A stretch of DNA of 30,349 nucleotides from a virus: positions 1-30,349 of the IMG/VR virus record IMGVR_UViG_3300020123_000431; one strand, 5' to 3'. Within the stretch, counting starts at the first letter, position 1. Each line of letters begins with the position of its first letter. Shown here in pieces: positions 21,913-27,994 of this stretch. Below the pieces are notes generated by a model. The model was not told the DNA's origin. It did no database searches and saw nothing but the letters and a program-made list of their open reading frames with translations. A program made the position numbers and the translations under genes.

Positions 21913-22370
21913 GAAATCCGCGCTGCCACATATGCAGCCTGGTCCACCCGCCTTTCACGAGCTGCGCCGAGGCGCGCCTCGCTGCGCTGCAGTTCATCCT
22001 TTCGCACGCTGGCCGCGAAGACACGTGCCGCGCGTGCGGTGCAAAGCTCTACTGGACGATTCGCGTCGACGGAACCTATCGCGCCTACAACGAGCTCGGG
22101 CGCCCCCACATTTCCGGGAGCACGTGTCCCTCGCCCGCCGAAGCCGAGCGGGTCGAGGATTATAATCCCCCGGTCGAACAGCGCATCCGTTCGCTCCTGC
22201 TCGCGATCGCGCCGGCAAGCCGCTGCCAGTGCGGAACGCCCATTTTCTTCGTCAAGTACGGGACGGGCAAGAGCGCGCCCTACACGATAGCCGGCTTGGT
22301 CCATTTCGCGGACTGCCCAGCCGCCCTCCGGTTTCGACGGCCCCGCGTCCCCGTGGGAGCCGGTGGATGA
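21909..22370 (+). CDS. Zinc-ribbon hypothetical protein
   Basis: GTG 21909 has GGAGG seven bases upstream and overlaps the RusA-like stop. The 153-residue protein has CHIC at residues 6-9, CRAC at 40-43 with nearby strands (KLYWTIRVDGTYRAYNELG), a later Cys-containing CP motif (about 74), CQC near 106, and a final H-F-A-D-C. These could form one or two zinc ribbons. The repeated 'C-x-C-G-x-x-[IL]-[YF]...P-Y' arrangement suggests two copies of a ribbon fold, at 38-75 and 104-138. It is the last gene of the long operon and is followed by the putative origin. Confidence 0.6.
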   Translation: MRNPRCHICSLVHPPFTSCAEARLAALQFILSHAGREDTCRACGAKLYWTIRVDGTYRAYNELGRPHISGSTCPSPAEAERVEDYNPPVEQRIRSLLLAIAPASRCQCGTPIFFVKYGTGKSAPYTIAGLVHFADCPAALRFRRPRVPVGAGG

Positions 22371-22439
22371 GCTGTGCATAAGTCTGTGACTTTCCAGGGG
22401 ACATCCTGCGGGAAACTGCGGGTGCCAGTGGAAGTTTTT

Positions 22440-22477
22440 CGGGCAGCCCTGGTTTTGCACAGCCCGCCCTTTTTTTT
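22440..22477 (+). terminator. Possible terminator of the accessory operon
   Basis: A short GC arm CGGGC (22440-22444) can pair with GCCCG (22462-22466), or GGGC (22441-22444) with GCCC (22466-22469), followed at once by eight T residues (22470-22477). The stem is weak for its loop size but the T-run is one of only two such runs in the window. Confidence 0.4.
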
Positions 22478-22531
22478 CCACCGCATCCGCCCACAGCATA
22501 AAGCTCTGACACCACGCTCGTTAGGTCTGTT

Positions 22532-22560
22532 TTCCACGTTTCCACAGGGCTTCATATTAT
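22532..22560 (+). promoter_or_regulatory. Candidate promoter for the 22593 gene group
   Basis: TTCCAC (22532-22537), a 17-base spacer and TATTAT (22555-22560) form a weak sigma-70-like promoter inside the DnaA-box cluster. A second -10-like TAGAGT (22578-22583) lies nine bases before ATG 22593 and would make a leaderless RNA. It is the same hexamer as at the operon promoter 14870-14875. Confidence 0.3.
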
Positions 22561-22592
22561 TCTTGTCAGAGGAGAGGTAGAGTTCTAAGACT

Positions 22593-22787
22593 ATGAAGAA
22601 AAGACACTTAAAACGCGAGCTGGCCAAATGCCCCGTCACCCTCGCAGCAATATCGCTTTCCTCCGAACGGGCCGCAAACGAGCTGGCCGCCCTCGGGCGC
22701 GCTATGGCGCGGTTTGGGCGCGCGCTCCGGAGGGTGGCCCCTTCCACCGACCGTGTACCGGGAAACGGCACAGGCCGCGCGCTATGA
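22593..22787 (+). CDS. Small basic hypothetical protein
   Basis: The 64-residue protein (ATG 22593) is highly basic (MKKRHLKRELAK at the start; many Arg later) with an Ala-rich helix in the middle. Its stop overlaps the next gene's ATG (ATGA at 22784-22787), the main argument that it is translated. The ribosome site GGAGAGG (22571-22577) is rather far (15 bases), so a leaderless start is an alternative. The function is unknown; it is small enough to be a nucleic-acid-binding peptide. Confidence 0.45.
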   Translation: MKKRHLKRELAKCPVTLAAISLSSERAANELAALGRAMARFGRALRRVAPSTDRVPGNGTGRAL

Positions 22788-23143
22788 GGGCGGATTGGCG
22801 CTGTGGCGACGCTGAGCTCGTAGCGGTTATGCGACTCCTAATGGCCCGCTCGAAAGCGGGCGAGTTCGGGCTGGACGATTTCAACCGGCACCTTCCCGTG
22901 TTCCCGCCGGTCGGACAAATCTGGCGGATCGGCGACCCGCGCCATTCGCTGGTGTATCACCTCGGACGGAGGCAGGCGATCGCGGTCGCAGTCGGAGACT
23001 ACAGCTTGTCGAACGTACCAGCCGAAAACCGGCTGCCGGCGCAGCCGATCCCCGCGTTTGACCACCCGCTCGTCGCGGTCCGCAAGCCGCCGGCGTCGGC
23101 TGAGGGCCGCGGTTACCAGGGCGGCGTGAAGGGGCGGCGGTAA
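22784..23143 (+). CDS. Hypothetical protein
   Basis: ATG 22784 overlaps the previous stop, giving 119 residues. A helical N-terminus (ELVAVMRLLMARSKAGEFG) is followed by a compact region with FPPVGQIWRIGDPRHSLVYHLGRRQAIAVAVGDYSL (residues 40-75) and a Pro/Ala-rich, basic end. The central part looks like a small beta-barrel-type module. I do not recognise the family. Confidence 0.55.
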   Translation: MRADWRCGDAELVAVMRLLMARSKAGEFGLDDFNRHLPVFPPVGQIWRIGDPRHSLVYHLGRRQAIAVAVGDYSLSNVPAENRLPAQPIPAFDHPLVAVRKPPASAEGRGYQGGVKGRR

Positions 23144-23150
23144 AAAACCG

Positions 23151-23531
23151 ATGCTTCGCGCGCTCGCCGGCGGAACACTCGTTTTCTTCGGATGCTCCGT
23201 CGCGGCCGAGCTCCCGGCGTGGGTTGAACCGGTCGCCCAGGCGATCGCACTGGTCGAGGGCTGGCGAGATCCTGCGAGCCTCGTGCGTCGCGAGCACAAT
23301 CCGGGTGCGCTCGCATTTGCCGGCCAGGAAGGTGCCACGTGCGGCATCCGCGGTTTTGCTCGGTTCGCTTCGGACGAGCTCGGCTGGCGCGCGCTCCGGA
23401 AAGACCTCGAGCTGAAGATTGCGCGCGGCATGACGGTCGAGGCGATCGCGCGAGCTCGCGCGGGCCGCACCGACGACGTCGAAGCCTACGTGCGAATCTT
23501 GGTGAGTGCTGCGAAAGGACCCCGGCGGTGA
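23151..23531 (+). CDS. Exported lysozyme-like protein (putative endolysin or tail-associated murein hydrolase)
   Basis: This 126-residue protein has an N-terminal signal-like segment (LRALAGGTLVFFGCSVAAEL, residues 2-21) with a Cys at 15 that could be a lipobox-like position. The rest carries 'A-I-A-L-V-E-G-W...H-N-P-G-A-L...F-A-S-D-E-L-G-W-R-A-L-R-K-D-L-E-L-K-I', with Glu36 in the E-G-[WF] motif and N-P-G at 50-52. This is the arrangement of small lysozyme-like/transglycosylase-like phage proteins resembling the P5-type family. Glu36 would be the catalytic acid. It probably degrades peptidoglycan at the periplasmic side. Its small size and signal segment fit a signal-arrest-type endolysin, but this is inference. 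Confidence 0.55.
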   Translation: MLRALAGGTLVFFGCSVAAELPAWVEPVAQAIALVEGWRDPASLVRREHNPGALAFAGQEGATCGIRGFARFASDELGWRALRKDLELKIARGMTVEAIARARAGRTDDVEAYVRILVSAAKGPRR

Positions 23532-23746
23532 CCGACCTGCAATTTAAGAACGAGCTGAACATCCGCTGTTTCATCGACCAGATCGCTGCCTTCCCGGTCG
23601 GCGATCTTTCGCGAGTCGGCTTCAAGCCGGTCGTCCCGATCAACTTCCGCGCGGATGGCTCAATCGATCGGGAACAGACGCTCGCCCTTCCCGCGTTCCG
23701 ACTGTTCAGCATTCGCGAACGCGCGACCCTGCTCGCGGTCGATTAA
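23528..23746 (+). CDS. Small hypothetical protein
   Basis: GTG 23528 overlaps the upstream stop (GTGA) and gives 72 residues. The product has a mixed alpha/beta look: LQFKNELNIRCFIDQIAAF, then LSRVGFKPVVPINFRADGS and LPAFRLFSIRERATLLAVD. No family recognised. The four-base coupling with the lysozyme-like gene suggests a linked function, possibly in lysis, without direct evidence. Confidence 0.5.
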   Translation: MTDLQFKNELNIRCFIDQIAAFPVGDLSRVGFKPVVPINFRADGSIDREQTLALPAFRLFSIRERATLLAVD

Positions 23747-23754
23747 TCTGGTGA

Positions 23755-23760
23755 TAGAAT
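23755..23760 (+). promoter_or_regulatory. Candidate -10 element for the 23784 gene
   Basis: TAGAAT (23755-23760) within GGTGATAGAATCC lies 23 bases before ATG 23784, whose ribosome site CAGGAGG (23768-23774) is in the leader. A -35 match is absent. The related string CTGTGATAGGCTC occurs at 24819-24831 just before the structured non-coding stretch. Confidence 0.3.
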
Positions 23761-23783
23761 CCGTGGCCAGGAGGCGAAAGCCG

Positions 23784-24326
23784 ATGTCCAAACTCGCAAC
23801 TTACGCCCAGGCGAAAGCTCTTCTTACCCTGGTGCAATGTTTCTCGCGCGATACGCAACTGATCCTCAACCCGAGCGTGATTCCGAAAGACGGATGGCCG
23901 CCCACGCCCTCGGTCTTCGATCCGGCCACGGGCGTCTACAAGTATGCGGTCCCGACCAACACGCCCGACGACGAAGAAGGCGCCTACATGCTCTATGGGC
24001 ACGTCGAGCAAGCGCGCCTTGTCCTGCCGCCGTCGCTCTTCCAGCCGGGATCGTCGGACGTCTACACGCTCAAGGGCGGCGTGCAGTGCGTCTTCGAGGA
24101 AGACGTCGCGGAGCTGATCGAGCAGAAGGAAAAGCTCGATTACATGGCCAAGATCGGCCACCCGCTCGGCAACGCCGGCATCCGCGCTGGGAAGTACCTG
24201 GTGCCCGCCGGTAAAGTCGTCGGTCTCGACGGCACGGTCTCCGACGATCTGGTGATCTTGCTCTACTGGTCGTCGCGGCCGTTCGACCAGCCGCAGGAGA
24301 GTTCCGCCGGCGCGCCGGCCTCGTGA
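23784..24326 (+). CDS. Hypothetical protein, possibly virion-associated
   Basis: ATG 23784 has a strong CAGGAGG site ten bases upstream and gives 180 residues. The protein has PSVIPKDGWPPTPSVFDPATGVYKYAVPTNTPDDEEGAYMLYGHV (residues 32-76) and a later GKYLVPAGKVVGLDGTVSDDLVILLYWSS. The alternating short strands and many Pro/Gly suggest a beta-rich globular protein. I do not recognise the family. It is the first of three co-directional genes ending in a strong terminator at 24789. Confidence 0.6.
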   Translation: MSKLATYAQAKALLTLVQCFSRDTQLILNPSVIPKDGWPPTPSVFDPATGVYKYAVPTNTPDDEEGAYMLYGHVEQARLVLPPSLFQPGSSDVYTLKGGVQCVFEEDVAELIEQKEKLDYMAKIGHPLGNAGIRAGKYLVPAGKVVGLDGTVSDDLVILLYWSSRPFDQPQESSAGAPAS

Positions 24327-24358
24327 TCGACATAGCGCTTCTGTGGGAGGCTCAACAA

Positions 24359-24517
24359 ATGGCCGATATTAAGATCGTCCTGCGTGGCGACCAGGCGATC
24401 GAATGGGTGATGCGGAAGGAGAAACTCGCGGAGCTGGCTCGCCAGATTCAGCTTCGCGCGGACCGTCTGACCGCGATCGCCGCGCAGTTCAATTCCATCA
24501 TCGAAAAGGAGAAGTAA
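24359..24517 (+). CDS. Small helical hypothetical protein
   Basis: ATG 24359 has GGGAGG seven to eight bases upstream and gives 52 residues; GTG 24323, overlapping the previous stop, is an in-frame alternative adding 12. Residues 18-52 are one amphipathic, Arg/Leu/Gln/Ala-rich helix (EKLAELARQIQLRADRLTAIAAQF). A small DNA- or protein-binding or coiled-coil protein is possible. It overlaps the next start (TAATG). Confidence 0.55.
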   Translation: MADIKIVLRGDQAIEWVMRKEKLAELARQIQLRADRLTAIAAQFNSIIEKEK

Positions 24518-24756
24518 TGCAACCAGACCTAGCGGCTGCTGAAGCCGCCTTGAAGCAGATCGACGCGGCGTCCGACCAGATCGGCGCCGGCGTAACCGCG
24601 GTCAAGGACGAGCTCACGCAGCTCAACCAAAAGATCGCGAACTCCGCGAGCCTCGAGGACGCCAAAGCGATCGCTGCCGAAGCGCAAGCCGCGGCCGAAA
24701 AGCTGCAGCCCCTCGCCGATCAACTCACCGCACTCGGGAAGCCGCCGGCGGTCTAA
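24517..24756 (+). CDS. Small coiled-coil protein
   Basis: ATG 24517 overlaps the preceding stop (TAATG). The 79-residue product is Ala/Gln/Leu/Asp/Lys-rich with heptad pattern throughout (AAEAALKQIDAASDQIGAGVTAVKDELTQLNQKIANSA...AAEKLQPLADQLTAL), typical of a coiled-coil assembly factor or virion accessory such as those found near phage structural genes. It is the last gene before the terminator at 24789. Confidence 0.6.
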   Translation: MQPDLAAAEAALKQIDAASDQIGAGVTAVKDELTQLNQKIANSASLEDAKAIAAEAQAAAEKLQPLADQLTALGKPPAV

Positions 24757-24788
24757 ACCGCGCCGCAGGCAGTTCGAGTTCCACGCCG

Positions 24789-24820
24789 CCCCCGGAGCAA
24801 TCCGGGGGTTTCGTGTTTCT
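24789..24820 (+). terminator. Strong intrinsic terminator with GNRA loop
   Basis: CCCCCGGA (24789-24796) and TCCGGGGG (24801-24808) form a perfect 8-bp GC-rich stem closed by the GCAA tetraloop, followed by TTTCGTGTTT. It ends the rightward unit from 23784 to 24756. Confidence 0.85.
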
Positions 24821-24830
24821 GTGATAGGCT

Positions 24831-24987
24831 CGCTTCTTAAGAAAGCCGGTCCTTCCCCGCGCTCTAATTGACGCCTTCAAATCCGGAGCGCGCAGACTGG
24901 CTTTCAACGATCTGTATCCTCCGTCACTCCGGGCCGTTGGACGCGCGCGCTTCACGAGGGCGCACCCGTTCCCTCGGCCCCTTTTTT
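24831..24987 (+). ncRNA. Candidate structured small RNA (unknown)
   Basis: This non-coding stretch starts just after a terminator and ends in its own. An 11-bp stem GAAAGCCGGTC (24841-24851) / GACTGGCTTTC (24895-24905) with one G-U pair encloses a second 7-bp stem CGCGCTC (24858-24864) / GAGCGCG (24886-24892). A five-bp stem (24905-24909/24935-24939) is also possible downstream. It closes with CGAGGG (24955-24960) / CCCTCG (24971-24976), then GCCCC and TTTTTT (24982-24987). No protein start or ribosome site is visible on this strand. Candidate -10s upstream are poor. A packaging or cos element is an alternative to an RNA. Confidence 0.45.
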
Positions 24988-24990
24988 ATT
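24955..24990 (+). terminator. Intrinsic terminator ending the structured stretch
   Basis: CGAGGG (24955-24960) pairs with CCCTCG (24971-24976) over six positions with a 10-base loop; after GCCCC a run of six T (24982-24987) follows. The T-run overlaps the stop codon of the convergent minus-strand gene. Confidence 0.6.
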
Positions 24991-25489
24991 CGCTGGCTGT
25001 GACGACGTGCAACCTGGTGTTACCGGCTGCAACCATTCGGGCGACCGCCTCGCGCTGGACCCGGTCACCGATCACGATGCAGCCGTCGCTTGCCGTGTGG
25101 TCGTGGCTTGCGGTGTCGGCGTGAAGCCAGAAGCCACTGCGCCCGAACATTACGTTCGATGGATCCGGCACAAGCGGCATCGCGAACGGCCCCAGGTGCG
25201 GGTGGTTCACGGCGCGCCCGATCGTATACCAGCCGACCGGAAGCGGCCCGACCCGTTTCATTGCAGTCGCCGCCGGATTGTTCAGACCAACACCGTGACC
25301 GGAGTAGCAGCTGCAGTAGGAGAGGCCGGCCAGGTACAAGTCCCCGGTCTCGATTTCATACAGCCACTGTTCTGGTTCGGTTGCGGGAAGCATTTGGGAT
25401 TCAAAAGTAACACGGCCCGCCAGCTTCCACAGAAACGCTGCCCGTTGTAGAATCGGGTCCGGAGACACCAGCTTGACCATACAAGCCAT
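24986..25489 (-). CDS. DUF2778 L,D-transpeptidase-like protein
   Basis: The minus-strand protein has 167 residues from ATG 25489, or 164 from ATG 25480, which has GGATGG just upstream. It shows the DUF2778 layout: Y-E-I-E-T-G-D-L-Y at 44-52, YSGHGVGLNNP (62-72), GPLPVGWYTIG (81-91), FGRSGFWLHAD (115-125) and ASDGCIVIGDR (133-143). His123 and Cys137 would be the catalytic pair. DUF2778 proteins include Tlde1-type effectors that attack or exchange peptidoglycan crosslinks. In a phage, this is likely a lysis or entry factor acting on the cell wall. No signal peptide is evident, so it would need a holin or virion delivery. It overlaps the divergent gene at 25473 by up to 17 bases. Confidence 0.72.
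   Translation of the reverse strand: MACMVKLVSPDPILQRAAFLWKLAGRVTFESQMLPATEPEQWLYEIETGDLYLAGLSYCSCYSGHGVGLNNPAATAMKRVGPLPVGWYTIGRAVNHPHLGPFAMPLVPDPSNVMFGRSGFWLHADTASHDHTASDGCIVIGDRVQREAVARMVAAGNTRLHVVTASE
25425..25453 (+). promoter_or_regulatory. Candidate promoter of the terminase-side operon
   Basis: TTCCAC (25425-25430), a 17-base spacer and TAGAAT (25448-25453) read rightward inside the 5' end of the minus-strand gene, 19 bases before the TTG at 25473. The -35 hexamer and spacing are the same as in the candidate promoter at 22532. Confidence 0.35.
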
Positions 25490-25781
25490 CCGGAGTAGTC
25501 ACACCTGCCGGCCCCGCACCGAGGACCCGCGACGCGCAGCAGCGCGCCAGGCGCTTATAGCCGAACTCTTTCGGTGGAAACTGCGGATCGACGGAGCGCT
25601 TCGCGTCCTGGCTGTGCACGACGCGGCCACCGCGAAGGACGAGCGCGCCCTAGAACTTCTGCAGGAGCTCGGGCGGCGGGCCCGCAACGCCGCGGACCGT
25701 GCGTTCGTTATGGCGCGGGTGGCACCAACACCCGGCCTCGAGCCACCCGACGCCACACGGCGCGCGGGGTGGCCACAGTGA
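25473..25781 (+). CDS. Hypothetical helical protein
   Basis: The frame is open from a TTG at 25473 with GGAG eight bases upstream, giving 102 residues. The middle is helical (RQALIAELFRWKLRIDGALRVLAVHDAATAKDERALELLQELGRRARNAADRAFV) with charged ends and a Pro-rich tail. It starts within the 5' end of the divergent minus-strand gene, and its stop overlaps a GTG. No family recognised. The TTG start is tentative. The frame precedes the HNH gene in the packaging region. Confidence 0.45.
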   Translation: MTIQAIRSSHTCRPRTEDPRRAAARQALIAELFRWKLRIDGALRVLAVHDAATAKDERALELLQELGRRARNAADRAFVMARVAPTPGLEPPDATRRAGWPQ

Positions 25782-25787
25782 GCGCGC

Positions 25788-26156
25788 GTGGCGTACAAGC
25801 TGCCAACGCCCTGTACCCAGCCAGGCTGTCGCGCGCTCGTCAAAGGCGGCGGGCGCTGCGCGCGGCATTCGGAAATCCGCGCTCCTGGAGTCTTGCCGGG
25901 AGGCGGACGCGTGTACGACGTCGCGCAATGGGACCGTCTCAGGCTGCTGGTGCTCGCCGAGGAGCCACTGTGCCGGCTGTGCCTCCAGCGCGGCGAGTCG
26001 ACGCTTTCAGCCGAGGTGGATCACATTCTAGCGATCCGATTCGGCGGCCCGCCATTCGATCGCTTGAATCTGCAAGCTCTCTGCAAAACCTGTCACAGCC
26101 AGAAAACGCGGCGCGAAATGGACAGCGTCGATCGACAGGGAGGGAGGGGGGGGTAA
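25788..26156 (+). CDS. HNH endonuclease of the terminase cluster
   Basis: The 122-residue protein (GTG 25788) opens with a CTQPGC...RC-x-x-H finger and continues with LCRLC (61-65), EVDHILAIRFGG (76-87), D-R-L-N-L-Q-A-L-C-K-T-C-H (91-103) and QKTRRE. His79, Asn94 and His103 form the HNH set; Cys62/65 and Cys99/102 bind structural zinc. In HK97-type cos phages an HNH protein beside the terminase assists cleavage at the cos site during packaging. Its place two genes upstream of the small terminase fits that role. Confidence 0.85.
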   Translation: MAYKLPTPCTQPGCRALVKGGGRCARHSEIRAPGVLPGGGRVYDVAQWDRLRLLVLAEEPLCRLCLQRGESTLSAEVDHILAIRFGGPPFDRLNLQALCKTCHSQKTRREMDSVDRQGGRGG

Positions 26157-26244
26157 ATCTCTGGGTCGGTTCAGCCAGCCAGCGCCGGGCGCTCCGGCAC
26201 AAGGCTCCGCGAAATTCGATCGGTTTTTTTTGGGGTTCTCTGAA

Positions 26245-27612
26245 ATGCCACTAAAGGAAAGCAAATCAGTGAATCAAAAGGCCGATCGTTCATCGGACGC
26301 GCGATTCAGTGGGGAAAATCTAGCTGTTTTTGTGGAGATTTGGGGCATCGATCGACCGATTCCCTACGATCGGAACCCCCGGAAGATCCCCAAGCGCGCG
26401 ATCGAGACCGTGGCGCGATCGCTCCAGGAGTTTGGCTGGCAGCAGCCGATCGTCGTTGATTCTAAGGCTGTAATTATTGCAGGGCACACCCGGCTTCTCG
26501 CAGCGAAACACCTCGGTCTCACGCAAGTGCCGGTCCATGTCGCGAAGAATCTGACCGAGGCACAGGCCCGCGCCTACAGGCTGATGGATAACCGGAGCTC
26601 CGAGGACTCCTCCTGGGAGCTGAAGATCTTGGCGGTCGAGCTCGGCGCGCTGCGCGCGATGACAGTGGACCTGGCGGCGACAGGGTTTGCCGAGACCGAG
26701 ATCGCGCGCCTCCTGGCCGATCCCGATAACGAGGCGCTCGACGCCGTGCCGGCGGCGCCGGCGGTACCGACGTCCAAGCGCGGCGATCTCTGGCACCTGG
26801 GGAACCACCGTCTCCTCTGCGGTGACTCCTGCGACGCGGCCGACGTCGCCCGAGTACTCGGCGGCCAGAAGCCAACGCTCATGGTCACGGACCCGCCTTA
26901 CGGGATCCAGCTCGATACCGAGTGGCGCGATCGCGCCGGCGCGAACAAGATGGGGCCCGCCCAGCCCAGCTACATGAAGAAGCGGATCGCCGGCCACACG
27001 AACACGTCGGTCTCGGGCGACACCCGGGCGGATTGGAGCGAAGCGTTCGCGCACGTCCCGTCGCTCGAGGTGGTTTACGTGTGGCACGCGAGCGCCTATA
27101 CCCGCGAAGTACTCGACGGTCTTCTCCGGATCGGGTTCACCAACCCGCAGCAGATTATCTGGGCAAAGACGATCGCGGCGATGACTCGCACGCACTACTG
27201 GTACCAGCACGAACCCTGCTGGTATGCCCGAAAGAAAAACGCCCCCTGGTTCGGGGAGCCCGGGAAGAACACAACCGTCTGGTCTGCAAAGTCGCCCAAG
27301 CAGATCATGAGCGGTTCGACTGAAGAGAAGTTTGACCACCCGACCCAGAAGCCGGTCGAGCTGATGTCGATTTCGATTCTGAACCACACGAAGCCTGGCG
27401 GGCTGGTCTATGAACCGTTCGGCGGGAGCGGAACTACACTCGCCGCGGCTGAGTTCCACGGGCGAACGTCCTTCACGATCGAGATTGATCCGCAGTATGT
27501 TGACGTGATCGTCGATCGCTGGCAGCGTCTCTCTGGACGGACCGCGCTGTTCGAGGGCGGCGAGTCCTTCGACGAGGTGAAAAGGAAGCGCGCCCGAGGC
27601 CGGCGTGGCTGA
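26245..27612 (+). CDS. ParB-domain DNA methylase (amino-methyltransferase)
   Basis: From ATG 26245 the protein has 455 residues; GTG 26269, with AAAGGAAA about ten bases upstream, is an alternative start. Residues 30-120 form a ParB/sulfiredoxin-like domain with GHTRLLAAKHLG (80-91). The methylase has catalytic TDPPYG (215-220), 'HPTQKPVEL' in the later part, and the SAM-binding YEPFGGSGTT (389-398). The order, DPPY before FGGSG, marks the beta class of N6-adenine or N4-cytosine methylases. Such ParB-fused methylases are common in phages and mobile elements and likely guard against restriction. A T8 run and weak hairpin lie between it and the HNH gene. Confidence 0.88.
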   Translation: MPLKESKSVNQKADRSSDARFSGENLAVFVEIWGIDRPIPYDRNPRKIPKRAIETVARSLQEFGWQQPIVVDSKAVIIAGHTRLLAAKHLGLTQVPVHVAKNLTEAQARAYRLMDNRSSEDSSWELKILAVELGALRAMTVDLAATGFAETEIARLLADPDNEALDAVPAAPAVPTSKRGDLWHLGNHRLLCGDSCDAADVARVLGGQKPTLMVTDPPYGIQLDTEWRDRAGANKMGPAQPSYMKKRIAGHTNTSVSGDTRADWSEAFAHVPSLEVVYVWHASAYTREVLDGLLRIGFTNPQQIIWAKTIAAMTRTHYWYQHEPCWYARKKNAPWFGEPGKNTTVWSAKSPKQIMSGSTEEKFDHPTQKPVELMSISILNHTKPGGLVYEPFGGSGTTLAAAEFHGRTSFTIEIDPQYVDVIVDRWQRLSGRTALFEGGESFDEVKRKRARGRRG

Positions 27613-27994
27613 CAAAGTCTTCCCACTCTCGAAGGAGCTGGATATGGTGCAGCTCTACGACGCGGCGCGCGCCAGGGAACAAGCGAACCAGCGCTGCGAA
27701 CGCGCGGTCCACTGGCACGTGAAGCGTTCGGACGATACGTGCGTGACCCTGGTCGGCGACTATTTCGGCATCACCATCGCGGCTGATGAGTATGGTCGCT
27801 TTGCCGTCGACGTCGAGACCTCCTGCGGCGACTTGATGAACACGAAGGGCAACCAAAAGCTAACCGACATCCGGTGCCGGCCACTTCGGGTCGCTGACGC
27901 TTTCGAGCGCGAGATCCTCTTCGGAATGGTGCGCGCGACGGCGAAGGGTCCGGTGCGCTTCCCGGGTGTGTGGTGGGAGGTCGCGGCCGATTGA
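27605..27994 (+). CDS. Hypothetical protein between methylase and small terminase
   Basis: GTG 27605 overlaps the methylase stop and gives 129 residues. The N-terminal third is helical (KELDMVQLYDAARAREQANQRCERAVHWHV); the middle is beta-like (VTLVGDYFGITIAADEYGRFAVDVET). The C-terminus has REILFGMVRATAKGPVRFPGVWWEV. I do not recognise the family. It is tightly coupled to the small terminase, whose TTG overlaps its stop (TTGA), so a packaging-linked role is possible. Confidence 0.6.
   Translation: MADKVFPLSKELDMVQLYDAARAREQANQRCERAVHWHVKRSDDTCVTLVGDYFGITIAADEYGRFAVDVETSCGDLMNTKGNQKLTDIRCRPLRVADAFEREILFGMVRATAKGPVRFPGVWWEVAAD

Larger units (their letters stand above)
22371..22592. other. Candidate replication origin with DnaA-box cluster
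   Basis: This non-coding stretch has two perfect matches to the DnaA box TTWTNCACA: TTATGCACA on the minus strand (22373-22381) and TTTTGCACA (22453-22461). Three more match 8 of 9 bases: TTTTCCACC (22474-22482), TTTTCCACG (22530-22538) and GTTTCCACA (22538-22546). It also holds an imperfect 15-base direct repeat (GCATAAGTCTGTGAC at 22376, GCATAAAGCTCTGAC at 22496) and an AT-rich run TTCATATTATTCTTG (22551-22565). It lies between the operon end and the next gene group. Confidence 0.5.

Noticed and set aside
24865-24885. TTCAAATCC string resembling a tRNA T-loop
   Set aside because: The flanking five-base arms do not pair and no acceptor or anticodon stem can be built, so no tRNA is called.
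24725-24955. A 76-codon minus-strand frame over the terminator and the structured stretch
   Set aside because: It spans two strong hairpins and has no ribosome site; a coding role is less likely than a non-coding one.
26157-26244. Hairpin (AGCGC/GCGCT) and T8 run before the methylase gene as a terminator, or as a cos site
   Set aside because: The T8 run is not directly preceded by a stable stem, and no cos-like overlapping repeats can be shown. Left as unassigned spacer.
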